64,000 nucleotides of DNA from JAWKUK01 sp964402175 (GCA_964402175.1 CAYOBN010000002.1:102076-166075); one strand, 5' to 3'. Shown: positions 16,253-25,367, counted from the first letter of the stretch. The notes: a model not told the origin generated them from the letters alone. Translations and numbers: made by a program.

Positions 16253-17278
16253 TTAACACTCCGACTGCGGCGACCGCGCCAGCAGCGCCGCGACCGCGCT
16301 CTCCCGCTCGATGCCCGCCAAACCGAGCGCCAGAACGGCAGCCCCGACGACGTTCTCCAGCTTGGCCTGCACCAGCGTGGCATGGGGCACGCGGCGCAGG
16401 ATCGCAGCACGGATCCGCGCACCGTAGTCCGGATGCGCCGCCAAACCGCCGGTCGCGACGACCTCCAGCGGCGGCGCCGTCCAAGCGAGCACTCGCGCGG
16501 CCGCTTCGACACATTCGGCGAGCGCTTCGGCACCATCATCCAAGAGCTGGTTCGCGACGGCGTCACCCTCGGCTGCCGCGGCGGTGACGAGCCGTGCGAG
16601 GCCGGCCCGGCGCGCACGTGAGAGACCATCGCGATCGACGGCGCGGAGCATCGCGCGCATCTCCGTGATCTCGAGCGCCTCGCGGACCCGCTCTTCCAGC
16701 TGGGTCGCGGGCCCACGTCCGTCGAAGGCTCGCGCCGCGGCGGTCATCGCCTTGGTTCCGAGCCATGTCGCGCTGCCGACGTCGTCGAGCAAGCTGCCCC
16801 AGCCGCCGACCTGTCGCGCAAAACCGTCAGCGCGCCGACCGTAACAGGAGGACCCAGTGCCGACGATCAACGCGATACCGTCGCCGCCTGCGAGGCCGCC
16901 AGCGAGCGCCGCAGCAAGGTCGATGTCGACCTTCGTACGCCCAGGCGGAGCCAGTCCGAGGCGCTCGGCGATATCGCTGACTTCGGCGCGATCAGCTGCG
17001 AGGCCGACGCTGGCCATCGCCAGGAACGCGGCAGCGACAGGACGCGGAGCGAGGCCCGCCAGAGACCACGCTGCACGCCACGCCGTGTCGAGGTGCGCCA
17101 TGAGGCGCTCGCGACCCACGTCGTGCAGATTGCCGCTGGGACCCTCGCCCACGCCGAGCAACGCGCCGTCCGCGCGCAGCAGGGCGACGCGTGTGTGTGT
17201 GCCCCCACCGTCGATCCCCGCGACGATGGAGCCAGCGTCCTGATCCCGTGACCCAGGTGCAGTCGTCAAAGCGCTCAC
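16253..17278 (-). CDS. BadF/BadG/BcrA-family sugar kinase (N-acetylglucosamine-kinase-like)
   Basis: 341 residues, typical for the family. The phosphate-1 loop IVAGIDGGGTHTRVALL is near the N-terminus. ALIVGTGSSCYGRRADG, followed by QVGGWGSLLDDVGSATWLG, is the second nucleotide-binding region and is characteristic of GlcNAc kinases and related BadF-type ATPases. VVATGGLAAHPDYG near the end is the adenosine loop. The enzyme should phosphorylate an amino sugar in the cytoplasm, possibly for peptidoglycan or glycan recycling. The metallophosphoesterase gene ends 22 bp upstream on the same strand. Confidence 0.88.
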   Translation of the reverse strand: MSALTTAPGSRDQDAGSIVAGIDGGGTHTRVALLRADGALLGVGEGPSGNLHDVGRERLMAHLDTAWRAAWSLAGLAPRPVAAAFLAMASVGLAADRAEVSDIAERLGLAPPGRTKVDIDLAAALAGGLAGGDGIALIVGTGSSCYGRRADGFARQVGGWGSLLDDVGSATWLGTKAMTAAARAFDGRGPATQLEERVREALEITEMRAMLRAVDRDGLSRARRAGLARLVTAAAAEGDAVANQLLDDGAEALAECVEAAARVLAWTAPPLEVVATGGLAAHPDYGARIRAAILRRVPHATLVQAKLENVVGAAVLALGLAGIERESAVAALLARSPQSEC

Positions 17279-17300
17279 ATGCGCAGCATAAGCGGCCGTG

Positions 17301-19313
17301 TCAGTCGCAGAGCGTGACTTCGACCGCGTCCGTCAGGTTCGACCCGCCCGGGGTCGAGTCGCGGTGCCAGCACTGGAACGTCCAGGTCGAGCCCGACGTC
17401 GCCTGGCCAAGAAACACCGGCGCCGACAGGTCGAGCTGCAGCGACGCCTGGCCCAGGAGGTCGACGGTGGCCAGCGGGGGCAGCCGTAGGACCCCGCCAC
17501 CGACGCAGAGGAGGCCATCGCCGACCGGAGCGCTCGTACGGCTCCGCCCAGCGAGGAAGAGCGCGGGCGCCCCAGAGGGCAATCCGGAGGCGATCAGCTC
17601 GAGCGTGTTGGCAGCGACGCTCGTCGATCCCAGGAGCTGCAGGAGTCCCGTGTTACCGGTCGAGTTCGGCTGCCCCGGGCAGTAGCTCACTGGTCCAGCG
17701 CACGGCTCGGTGAACTGCACCGTGAGCAGCGGGCGCTCCATGACCTCGAGCCACTCCCGAGAGCGGAAGGACCAACGGTCGTTCCCGCCGGCGAGGACGA
17801 CCCAACCTTGATTCGGCGCACCGTCCGCCCACGCCTGGACCGCTGCGGTCACGTCGAACGAGCGAGTCCCCTTCGATGAGACGTAACCGCGTGTGTTCGC
17901 GTCGATCGAGGCGCTCGCCTCCGCGCCCAGCTGGACCCCGCCGCTGAGTGAGTCCCACGTGGAGTCCTCGGCCCACGCCGTGAGCATGCGGTGCAGCGTG
18001 CCGCCGCTGCCGCTCTCCGCCGCCGACCCTTCGGTGGTCAAGGTCAACACCGCGCGCTGCACACGCGCGCCGGCCGGCACCTGTCCCGAGCCCGCGCCGA
18101 TGATGCCGTCGAACGCGAGGAGGCCTTGCTCGCGATCCGCGTCCCCGTCGCAGCGCACCTCCTGGAGCGTGCCGTGGGTCGCTCCAGGCAGCGTCTCGCC
18201 GGCGGCGCCGTTTCCGATGTACGCGTCGCGGCCGCCGAGCCAAACGCCTGCGCCGAGGTCTTGCCCATGACGGAAGCGCCGCACCGTCGTGCGTTCGAGC
18301 TCGAAGCGGTGCGCCTCGAGGTCGTACGGCAGCTCGAAGTTCGCCGTGGGATCGGTGCTGCGGTCGAGGCCCGCGGTGACCCCCGGGACGTACGTCGGCG
18401 AAGTGGTGCGCGCGCGAATGCGCTCTTCGCTCGGCTCGAAGCCCAACGTCATGAGCCAGCCGTTGCCGCCATTGGGATCGAACTGTTGGTCGTTCAGGAT
18501 CTGGTGCACGGGCCGGCCGAACGCGTTCAGATCGCTGCGGAAGCCGCTGCCGTAGATGTGACCGCACAGGAGCAGCACGACCTCGGGATTCGGCTCGAGC
18601 AACTTGCGGAAGACCTGCTGCGCGTCGTTGTCCCCAGCGCCGTCGGGCGTCGCGCCGCCCGTCTGCCAGTTCGCGGGCGAGCCCGGGCTCAGGTGTTCGT
18701 GGGTGGTCACGATCACCGGCAGACCAGGGTGGCGCGCGATCTCGCGGCTGGCAAACGCGAGCGCCGCGTCGGAGGGACGCCACTCGAGGCTCAGGTGCAG
18801 CCAGGCGCCCTCCGGCGTCTCGAAGCGTTGGACGTGATTGAGGCCGTCGACGGAGGAGCCGCGGTACCACGAGCGACCGCCGTAGCGGCTCGGACCGAAG
18901 AAGTCGCGGTACCGAGCGCCCCCGGAGGCCTTGTTCGAGACCACCGCGTAGTCGTGGTTCCCGATGACCGCGGAGTAGGGGACGCGACCTTCAGGCTCCT
19001 GCGCGAGGTTGCCATCGAGGCGACGCATCGCTGTGTCGGCGTTGTTCCACTCGAAGATGTTCTGGTTCGCGCCTTGCGCGCCGCTCTCGACGATGTCGCC
19101 GACGTGAGAGACGAACGCGATCCGTTTACTGGTGAGGTTGTCGACGATCCACTGGGTCTGCGCGATGAAGATCGGCGCGAGCGCTGCGCTCTCGGAGTAG
19201 TACTGCGTGTCAGGGAGGGCGACGACGCTGAAAGAGAGCTGCGCGGCAGCGAGCGACAGTGCACAAGGGATCATCGTGTAGACGATGCCACGGCTGTGCA
19301 GCCGCAGGATCAA
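17301..19313 (-). CDS. Secreted metallophosphoesterase with DNRLRE-like and shared C-terminal domains
   Basis: About 670 residues. The N-terminal calcineurin-like phosphoesterase carries its metal residues in order: VALPDTQYY (Asp35), SHVGDIVE (Asp73), GNHD (Asn119-Asp121), TTHEHLSP and LLCGHIYGSG. Residues about 340-530 resemble a DNRLRE carbohydrate/surface domain (DAYIGNGAAGETLP, RAVLTLTTEGSAAESG, TRSFDVTAAVQAWADG, NQGWVVLAGGNDRWSFRSRE). The final 130 residues, from SYC, are a more diverged copy of the C-terminal domain seen at 1466 and 14198 (LLCVGGGVLRL, TWTFQCWHRD). The TTG at 19313 gives a basic lead; ATG 19274 is the alternative start. The upstream TPR gene stops 8 bp away. Confidence 0.88.
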   Translation of the reverse strand: MILRLHSRGIVYTMIPCALSLAAAQLSFSVVALPDTQYYSESAALAPIFIAQTQWIVDNLTSKRIAFVSHVGDIVESGAQGANQNIFEWNNADTAMRRLDGNLAQEPEGRVPYSAVIGNHDYAVVSNKASGGARYRDFFGPSRYGGRSWYRGSSVDGLNHVQRFETPEGAWLHLSLEWRPSDAALAFASREIARHPGLPVIVTTHEHLSPGSPANWQTGGATPDGAGDNDAQQVFRKLLEPNPEVVLLLCGHIYGSGFRSDLNAFGRPVHQILNDQQFDPNGGNGWLMTLGFEPSEERIRARTTSPTYVPGVTAGLDRSTDPTANFELPYDLEAHRFELERTTVRRFRHGQDLGAGVWLGGRDAYIGNGAAGETLPGATHGTLQEVRCDGDADREQGLLAFDGIIGAGSGQVPAGARVQRAVLTLTTEGSAAESGSGGTLHRMLTAWAEDSTWDSLSGGVQLGAEASASIDANTRGYVSSKGTRSFDVTAAVQAWADGAPNQGWVVLAGGNDRWSFRSREWLEVMERPLLTVQFTEPCAGPVSYCPGQPNSTGNTGLLQLLGSTSVAANTLELIASGLPSGAPALFLAGRSRTSAPVGDGLLCVGGGVLRLPPLATVDLLGQASLQLDLSAPVFLGQATSGSTWTFQCWHRDSTPGGSNLTDAVEVTLCD

Positions 19314-19320
19314 GCGCTCA

Positions 19321-20481
19321 TCAACGCTCTCTCAGTTGCGCGAGGGCCTCCGCGAGCTCGCGGTCGCTCGGATGGAGGGCGAGCCCGAGCTCGAAGGTCC
19401 CGCGCGCTTCGTCGAATCGGCCGAGGTCGCGGAAGCAGAGCCCGCGCCGGTGCCACGCGCTGGCGAGCGGCGCGACGAAGTCACCCACTGGCTCCGCGGC
19501 GATGTAGTCGGCGAGCAGCTCGAGGGCTTGCTCGAGTTCGAAGCCGCCGCGTTGCCTGACGCGAGCGGTCTCGTAGGCGGCCTGATACCAGAACACGTCG
19601 CGCGTCCCCGCGAGGAGCGCGGTGTACACGGGCGCGGCCTCGCGAAAGCGATGTTGCTCCTGCAGGATCTGACCGTGTAGCAGTGTCAACCGCGCGACAT
19701 GCGCCCGGCTCGCATCGGTTGGTAGCGCGACCTGGGCGACGACATCGAGCGCCTCCATCCAGCGCTCCTCCGCTGCGTGCGCCTGCGCGCGCCAGAGCGA
19801 ATGGCGCACGGGATCGAGCTCGGCGAGCTGCGCGATGCGTTCTTCCGCGGAGCGTTTGTTGCCGATGGGCCAGGGCGCGAGCAGCAAGATGCCGAGCTCT
19901 TCGTCGCGCGCTTCGAAGTTCGTGGGATCCAGCTCGATCGCGGCCACGAGCTCACCCTTGATGACGCCGACATCCCCGAGCGACGACAGCGCCGCGGTCC
20001 AGCCGCGCTCACGGGTGCGCTGCATCAAGCGCGCCGCCAGGACACGCGCGCGGTGGTAGTGCGCCTCGGAGCTCTCGGGAGCCAGCGCGAGCGCCGCGTC
20101 GATGTCCTGGAGCGCACGCTCGAAGGCCCCGAGCACGCGCTGGGCCGCAGAGCGCGCTGTGAGCCAGCGCGCGCGCAGCGCCGCGGAGCTCGCGGCGTCG
20201 ACGTCGGCGAGGGCGCGATCGAGCTGCGCGAGGGCCGCGCGAACCGAGCGGCTCTCTCCGAGGCGCGCGACTTCGTCTGCGCTGGGCAGCTCGTCGCGCG
20301 GCGCCTCGGCGCTGGGCTCTCCCAGCGGCTCCCGAGCGGCGGACGGAGTCGCGCGAGGCGCGAGCGCGCCGACCGCCCAGTAGACGACGACAGCCGCGCC
20401 CAGCGCGGCTGTCATCAGAAGCACGGTGCCGAGCTTGCGCACGCCGCGCTCAATCCATGTGCGCGACGACCCGCTCGTCAC
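19321..20481 (-). CDS. Membrane-anchored TPR protein
   Basis: An N-terminal hydrophobic helix (GTVLLMTAALGAAVVVYWAV) anchors a largely helical protein with tetratricopeptide-like repeats. Examples are RVLGAFERALQDIDAALAL, HYHRARVLAARLM and RRGLCFRDLGRFDEARGTF. There is no catalytic motif. The listed GTG start at 20481 overlaps the upstream radical-SAM gene by 32 bp. GTG 20442, 8 bp after that stop, would give a tidier signal anchor (MRKLGTVLLM) and is a good alternative. It probably organises an envelope complex, but nothing in the sequence names the partner. Confidence 0.85.
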   Translation of the reverse strand: MTSGSSRTWIERGVRKLGTVLLMTAALGAAVVVYWAVGALAPRATPSAAREPLGEPSAEAPRDELPSADEVARLGESRSVRAALAQLDRALADVDAASSAALRARWLTARSAAQRVLGAFERALQDIDAALALAPESSEAHYHRARVLAARLMQRTRERGWTAALSSLGDVGVIKGELVAAIELDPTNFEARDEELGILLLAPWPIGNKRSAEERIAQLAELDPVRHSLWRAQAHAAEERWMEALDVVAQVALPTDASRAHVARLTLLHGQILQEQHRFREAAPVYTALLAGTRDVFWYQAAYETARVRQRGGFELEQALELLADYIAAEPVGDFVAPLASAWHRRGLCFRDLGRFDEARGTFELGLALHPSDRELAEALAQLRER

Positions 20482-22030
20482 CCATCTGCAGCTTCAGCGC
20501 CACACGCTGGGCGACCTTGCCGAAGAGGTTCTCCCAGACGCGGATGAAGCCCTTGACGAGGATGCGCCGCACGAAGTCGACGGGCGTCCAGTAGCGCGGA
20601 CCCGAGAGCCCCTGCGCGTGGGCGTAGAGCTTCGCCTGCTCGCTGACCATCCACTCGCTGTGCAGCATGTACATCACGAGGTAGACCTTGGAGAGCCAGT
20701 GCTGGCGGATCATCGGCTTGACGAAGCGCATCATCCAGCCGTTGCGCACGATGATCGGGAACAGCTTGTGCAGGTTCTCGATCTCGCGCTTGTTCTCGAA
20801 CTCGATCGACGACGTGCGGTTGAACTTGACGGGGAAGTCGTCGTACGCGGCGACAGCGTAGCCCATCTCGGTAGTCATATCCGCGATGTCGAACATCGGG
20901 TACGGCTGCATGATCGAGACCAGCGGGTGGTCGACCTTGCAGCGCACGTTGAGCGCCACCGTCTCGAGCTCGTCCTCGAGCGTCGCACCGGGCCCGCCCA
21001 GCATGTTCAGCGAGCCGAGGCGGATACCGTGCTTCTTGATCCAGAGCGAGGCATCCTCGAGCTGCTGCAGCGTGGTGTTCTTGCGGAAGATCGCGTTGCG
21101 GATGTAGTCGTTGGCCGACTCGAACGCGATGCGTGCGTAGACGCAGCCCGCCTTCTTGAGCTGCTCGATGTGACGCTCCTTGGTCATGTTGGCCATGAGG
21201 ATCACGTCGAACGGCAACCCGATCTCCTTCGGGTACTTCTCGCAGAACTCGTCGAGCCACTTGCCGGACAAGTTGAAGATGTCATCCAGGAAGTGGACGA
21301 ACTTCAGGTTGTACTTGGCCTGGACCGCCTTGATCTCCGCGATGACGTGGTCGACCGAGCGCTTGCGGACGTACTTCGCGTTGGTGGTGTTGTTGACCTT
21401 CTTCTTCAGCGCGTGGTGGAAGCAGAAGGAGCAGTTCATCGGGCAGCCGCGCTGCGTGACGAACACCTTGCGGTCCGAGTCGCGGTAGATCGCGCCCGCC
21501 TCGTAGATCACGTCGCGGTCGGGGAACCCGAGCGAGTCGAGGTCCTGGATCGGGGGGCGCTGCGTGTTCTTGACGATCTCGCCCGTGGTCCGATTGCGGA
21601 ACCACATGTTCATCACGTCCCAGTAGGGCGTGCCCGCCGAGAGGTGGTCGAGGAACTCGACGATCGCCTGCTCACCCTCACCGCGGCAGATCGCGTCGAC
21701 GTGCTCGTTGCGCTCGAGGAGCTCGGGCGTGAACGTCGGGTGCGGGCCACCGAAGACGCACAGGGCCCGCGGCACCTCGGTCTTCACGCGCTTCGCGATG
21801 TCGAGGAAGTACGGGTGCATCCCGGTCGTGACCGAGTAACACACGACGTCGGGGTCGTACTCCTTGATCTTCTCGATCCAGTCCTTGTCGGGCAGGAAGA
21901 GCGCGCGGGTCTGGTGACCGGCGTCTTTGATGGCGCGCGACAACCACATGATCCCCAGCATTTCCTGGGGCAGGTAGTCGTTGATGAACAGGACCCTCTG
22001 CGGGCGCTTCGCGGTCACGGAGCTCGTCAT
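20450..22030 (-). CDS. B12-binding-domain radical SAM enzyme
   Basis: ATG 22030 is preferred (526 residues) because the conserved N-terminus (RPQRVLFINDYLPQEMLGI) follows at once. The first 150 residues form a cobalamin-binding-type Rossmann domain (VVCYSVTTGMHPYFLDIAK, CVFGGPHPTFTPELLERN, ICRGEGEQAIVEFL). The radical SAM core has QRGCPMNCSFCFH, with the CxxxCxxC cluster at about residues 196-203, and later FVHFLDDIFN and LNMLGGPGATLEDE. The layout is that of the BchE/HpnJ-type class B family, which acts on lipids, antibiotics or porphyrins. The substrate is unknown; the neighbours suggest an envelope lipid or glycan. A second enzyme of this type is encoded at 28807. Confidence 0.92.
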   Translation of the reverse strand: MTSSVTAKRPQRVLFINDYLPQEMLGIMWLSRAIKDAGHQTRALFLPDKDWIEKIKEYDPDVVCYSVTTGMHPYFLDIAKRVKTEVPRALCVFGGPHPTFTPELLERNEHVDAICRGEGEQAIVEFLDHLSAGTPYWDVMNMWFRNRTTGEIVKNTQRPPIQDLDSLGFPDRDVIYEAGAIYRDSDRKVFVTQRGCPMNCSFCFHHALKKKVNNTTNAKYVRKRSVDHVIAEIKAVQAKYNLKFVHFLDDIFNLSGKWLDEFCEKYPKEIGLPFDVILMANMTKERHIEQLKKAGCVYARIAFESANDYIRNAIFRKNTTLQQLEDASLWIKKHGIRLGSLNMLGGPGATLEDELETVALNVRCKVDHPLVSIMQPYPMFDIADMTTEMGYAVAAYDDFPVKFNRTSSIEFENKREIENLHKLFPIIVRNGWMMRFVKPMIRQHWLSKVYLVMYMLHSEWMVSEQAKLYAHAQGLSGPRYWTPVDFVRRILVKGFIRVWENLFGKVAQRVALKLQMGDERVVAHMD

Positions 22031-22188
22031 GGTGCAGGAGAGGCGCGCAGGGAGTCGTGGGGACCGTCCTCGGGGCCCCGCGGGCTGCGGCATCGGCTTC
22101 CTGGAGTGTATCGGGCCCTGAGCGTGCCGGGGATCAAGCCCGTGTCGAGATCGCTCTCAACGCCCCACTGGAGCGCGAAGTCCGGAGT

Positions 22189-23379
22189 CTACCCCGGAAA
22201 TTTTCCGTGCCGCGCAGCAGCCTCCAGCACACCCTCGACCTCGGAGAAGCGCGCTTCGCGATCGAAGCGCGACGCCCGCGCGAGCCCCTCAGCGACGAAA
22301 CGGCGTCCCAACTCGGGATCATCGAGGATCCTCCGTCCGGCGCGAGCGAGGTCGGCGGGATCGCGCGGATCGACCAGCAGACCGTTCACGCCGTCCTCCA
22401 CGACCTCCGGATTGCCGCACACGCCGCTGGCGATCATCGGCGTGCCGAGCGCCTGCACCTCGAGCAGGGTGTGCGACAGGCCCTCGTACTCACTGTTGAG
22501 CACGAAGACGTCGGCGGCGCGGATCCAGAGCGGAATGTCGCGGTGGGGCACGTTCCCGAGGAAGTGCACCCGCGACGTCAGGCCGAGCTCCGCCGCCAGC
22601 GCGGTCCATGCCGCGCGCATGTCCCCATCGCCGGCGACCGCGAGGTGCACGTCCTCCGGCCACTCCGCGAGCGCCCGGATGATGTTGTCGACGCGCTTCC
22701 AGACCATGAGCCGGCAGATCGTCAGGACGAGGCGCGCGCCGCGCGGAACGCCGCGCGCCTCGACGCCGAGGCGCTCGCGCGCGCCATCGCGGTCCTCGCG
22801 CACATCCGCCGCGCGCGGGCCGTGGTAGGCGTTGACGATCGTCAGCGCTTTGTCCGGCGGTACGCCATGGTGCTCGACGAGGATGCCGCGCAGGAACTCG
22901 GAACAGCAGATGATCCGGTCCGCGCGACCCCACCACCAACGCTGCAACGCGCGCGTCAGGCGCACCCGCCAGCCGTACGGACGCCCCTGGAACGTGACGA
23001 TGTCGTCGTCGCCGCACCACCCTTTGCGGTGCGCGATCTCCCACGCTCCGTCGACCATGATCCGGATCACGACCGGCCGGCGCCGCAGGCGCGCCGCGAG
23101 CACGTGCAGGAGCGCGAGGTGCTCCTGCACGTAGACGACATCGGCGTCGCCGGCGCGGCGCAGCACCTGCCAGAAGGCCTCGAGGTAGCGCGCGATGAGC
23201 CGCGGTCGGTGGATGGACCTGACGGGGAACGGGTACCCCGCGGGGGCCGGGTCCGAGCAGAACGCGATGACCTCGACCCCGTGGCCGCGCTCGACGAGGA
23301 AACGCCCGATGCTCGGGACGTATACGGCGGGGCCGCCCAGGTCGGGCGGGAAGACGGGGGAGGTGACGAGGACTCGCAC
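22189..23379 (-). CDS. GT4-family glycosyltransferase
   Basis: The start is placed at GTG 23379 because the sequence from there (MRVLVTSPVFPPDLGGPAVY) is the classic N-terminus of group-1 transferases with the Gly-Gly acceptor loop. The frame upstream is low-complexity. The nucleotide-sugar half has LVLTICRLMVWKRVDNII, VAGDGDMR, HFLGNVPHRDIPLWI, and the E-x7-E type motif in NSEYEGLSHTLLEVQALG, then VCGNPEVVEDGVNGLLVDP. The cytoplasmic enzyme transfers a sugar from an NDP donor, probably to a lipid-linked surface glycan. The stop overlaps a GGAAAATTTCC-like stretch at 22194-22205. Confidence 0.92.
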   Translation of the reverse strand: MRVLVTSPVFPPDLGGPAVYVPSIGRFLVERGHGVEVIAFCSDPAPAGYPFPVRSIHRPRLIARYLEAFWQVLRRAGDADVVYVQEHLALLHVLAARLRRRPVVIRIMVDGAWEIAHRKGWCGDDDIVTFQGRPYGWRVRLTRALQRWWWGRADRIICCSEFLRGILVEHHGVPPDKALTIVNAYHGPRAADVREDRDGARERLGVEARGVPRGARLVLTICRLMVWKRVDNIIRALAEWPEDVHLAVAGDGDMRAAWTALAAELGLTSRVHFLGNVPHRDIPLWIRAADVFVLNSEYEGLSHTLLEVQALGTPMIASGVCGNPEVVEDGVNGLLVDPRDPADLARAGRRILDDPELGRRFVAEGLARASRFDREARFSEVEGVLEAAARHGKFPG

Positions 23380-23528
23380 GGGCAGGGGACTGTCTGGGGA
23401 GTCTATCGGCCGGCAGGGCGCCGCCCCCCGCGGTGCGGCGGCGCCGGGGACGCCGGGGCAGAGAGCGCGCTCAAGCGCCGCGCCCCGACCGGGCGATCCC
23501 GGGAGCACCTAAGGGGTATCCCTAGACC

Positions 23529-24680
23529 ATGCCCCCACCCTACTCCCTGCGCATCCAGCTCTACGGGCTGATCGGCCTGCTCCTCGCCCTCGTCGCCGCG
23601 GCAGTCCTGCAGACCGCCGGGCCCGAGGACGCCGGGTGGTCGTTGGGGCTGACCCTCGCGTCGGCGGCCCTGGCGGGCCTGGCCCTCTTCGGGACGTGGT
23701 CGCTGACCCAGCGTGTGGCGGGACTGACCGCCGGGGCGGAGCGCCTCGCGAAGGGGGACCTCGGGGCGCCGCTACCGACCGCCGGCCCGGACGAGGTCGG
23801 CGAGCTCACGGCAGCGTTCGGGCGCGTGCAGACGAAGCTGCGCTCGTGCGCAGAGGTGGCGCGTGCGATGGCGAACGGCAGGCTCGACGTCGCGATCGAG
23901 CCGCAGAGCGACGCGGACCAGCTCGGCGCGGCCTTCCGCGACATGCTCGCGGGGCTGCGGGAGACCGCGCGCAGCCTGCAAGGCGCCGCAGGCGCGTTGG
24001 AGTCGAGCTCGCGCGCGCTCGGAGCGCTCAGCGCCGACCTGCGCGAGGTCGCGGACGAAACCGCGAACAAAGCGACCTACGTCTCAGCCTCTGGCGAGGA
24101 GATGCAGAGCTGCATCAACGAGATCGCGCGCAACGCGAGCCGCGTGGCCGACGCCGCCAGAAACGCGGTGCAGTTGTCCACCGATACCAGCGCCGCGATG
24201 TCCGAGATGCGCACGTCGAGCGAGCAGATCTCGGAGGTCACCTACCTGATCGCCAACATCGCGGAGCAGACCAATCTGCTGGCGCTGAACGCGACGATCG
24301 AAGCAGCGCGCGCAGGCGAAGCGGGCCGCGGCTTCGCGGTCGTTGCGGGCGAAGTGAAGAGCCTCGCCGTGGAGACCGGATCTGCGACTTCGCGCATCGC
24401 CGAGACGGTCGGCGCGGTGCAGAAGCGCGCGGTCGATGCGTCCAGCGCGATCACCAGCGTCACCAAGGTGATCGACGAGGTCGACTCCATCGCGAGCACG
24501 ATCGCCAGCGCCGTCGAGGAACAATCCGTCACGACGCACGAGATCGCGCGCAACATCAGCGACGTGGCGGCCGCGGCCGAGCGCACGCAGCTTGCGACCG
24601 AGAAAGCGCACCATGCGGCGCGTACGGTCGAGGACCTCGCGACTTCGCTGCGCGGCCTTTCGGACCGCTTCCGGGTCTAA
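23529..24680 (+). CDS. Methyl-accepting chemotaxis-like protein without sensory domain
   Basis: 383 residues. Two membrane helices (about residues 10-28 and 37-56) are separated by only eight or nine residues, so there is almost no periplasmic part. A HAMP-like region follows (LTQRVAGLTAGAERLAKGDL, with a second HAMP-like block around ANGRLDVAIEPQ). The long signalling coiled coil has the conserved tip EQTNLLALNATIEAARAGE. No C-terminal CheR/CheB pentapeptide is visible. It should couple to CheA/CheW, but must sense through the membrane, the cytoplasm or a partner. The receiver gene at 24792-25238 faces it. Confidence 0.9.
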   Translation: MPPPYSLRIQLYGLIGLLLALVAAAVLQTAGPEDAGWSLGLTLASAALAGLALFGTWSLTQRVAGLTAGAERLAKGDLGAPLPTAGPDEVGELTAAFGRVQTKLRSCAEVARAMANGRLDVAIEPQSDADQLGAAFRDMLAGLRETARSLQGAAGALESSSRALGALSADLREVADETANKATYVSASGEEMQSCINEIARNASRVADAARNAVQLSTDTSAAMSEMRTSSEQISEVTYLIANIAEQTNLLALNATIEAARAGEAGRGFAVVAGEVKSLAVETGSATSRIAETVGAVQKRAVDASSAITSVTKVIDEVDSIASTIASAVEEQSVTTHEIARNISDVAAAAERTQLATEKAHHAARTVEDLATSLRGLSDRFRV

Positions 24681-24687
24681 CAATACG

Positions 24688-24713
24688 CTTCGCTCCTGCA
24701 CATCGGAGCGAGG
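24688..24713. terminator. Small hairpin between convergent chemoreceptor and receiver genes
   Basis: The arms CTTCGCTCC and GGAGCGAGG (one G-T pair) surround an 8-nt loop, starting 7 bp after the chemoreceptor stop. It is weaker than the other hairpins in this window. Confidence 0.45.
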
Positions 24714-24791
24714 CGCAGCGAGCACCTCCGCGCTGGCCGACGATCTGCACGCGCGCTGCGCAGCGCAGGACCCCGGGAGCGCACGCAGCGC

Positions 24792-25238
24792 TCAGCCGAG
24801 CAGCCAGCTCGGACTGACGCCGTCTGCCGCAAGGACAGGCTCCGCGACGTCGAACACCGAGAGAGCGTTGCTGCGCTCCAGGCACTCTTCGATCGCGCTG
24901 ACGAGCTCGCGCTCCTCCGGCGGTCTGCGGAACCAACGCCGCGCGCCGTTGGCGAGCAGGCGCATCAGCTCGACCTGCGAGCGCGGAGCAGACGCGACGA
25001 TGATCGGGATGTTCTCGAGCTGATCGAGACCGCGCACGACAGACAGGAGCTGCTCGCCCCACGCGCCCGGCAGATCGACGTCCATGATCACGAGCCCGAG
25101 GTCGGGGTTCGCGGACGCGTAGTCGAGCACCGCGATCGCATCCTCGCACACGAGCGGCACGTGCCCGAGGCGACGGACGAGGTCGGTGTACCAGTCGCGG
25201 GTCTCGGGGTCCTTGTCGGCGATCAGGATCTTCTGCAT
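24792..25238 (-). CDS. Stand-alone response-regulator receiver, degenerate at the conserved lysine
   Basis: ATG 25238 gives 148 residues starting MQKILIADKDPETRDWY. Acidic residues Asp8 and Asp10 and the phospho-acceptor Asp53 (VIMDVDLPG) are present, as is the Thr/Ser position (IIVASAPRSQ). The usual Lys of the KP motif is not: the segment reads GARRWFRRPPEERELV, with Arg instead. There is no output domain, only a short hydrophobic tail. Lysine-less receivers can still bind partners but often lose normal phosphotransfer behaviour. It may be a CheY-like or adaptor protein; the facing chemoreceptor is suggestive only. Confidence 0.85.
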   Translation of the reverse strand: MQKILIADKDPETRDWYTDLVRRLGHVPLVCEDAIAVLDYASANPDLGLVIMDVDLPGAWGEQLLSVVRGLDQLENIPIIVASAPRSQVELMRLLANGARRWFRRPPEERELVSAIEECLERSNALSVFDVAEPVLAADGVSPSWLLG

Positions 25239-25367
25239 GGCGGCGCGGGAGGTCAGCGACCTTCCCGCGTCCTTTCGGCGTTCGTGCGCCTGCGGGTCGC
25301 AGGAAAACCCCGAGCTTCGATTCCTGGTGCGAGACACGCTACGCAGTGCACCCGCGCCAGCGCGAGC

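Noticed and set aside
20426..22828. 800-codon plus-strand open frame
   Set aside because: Antisense to the radical-SAM and GT4 genes, which carry intact catalytic motifs; low-complexity protein.
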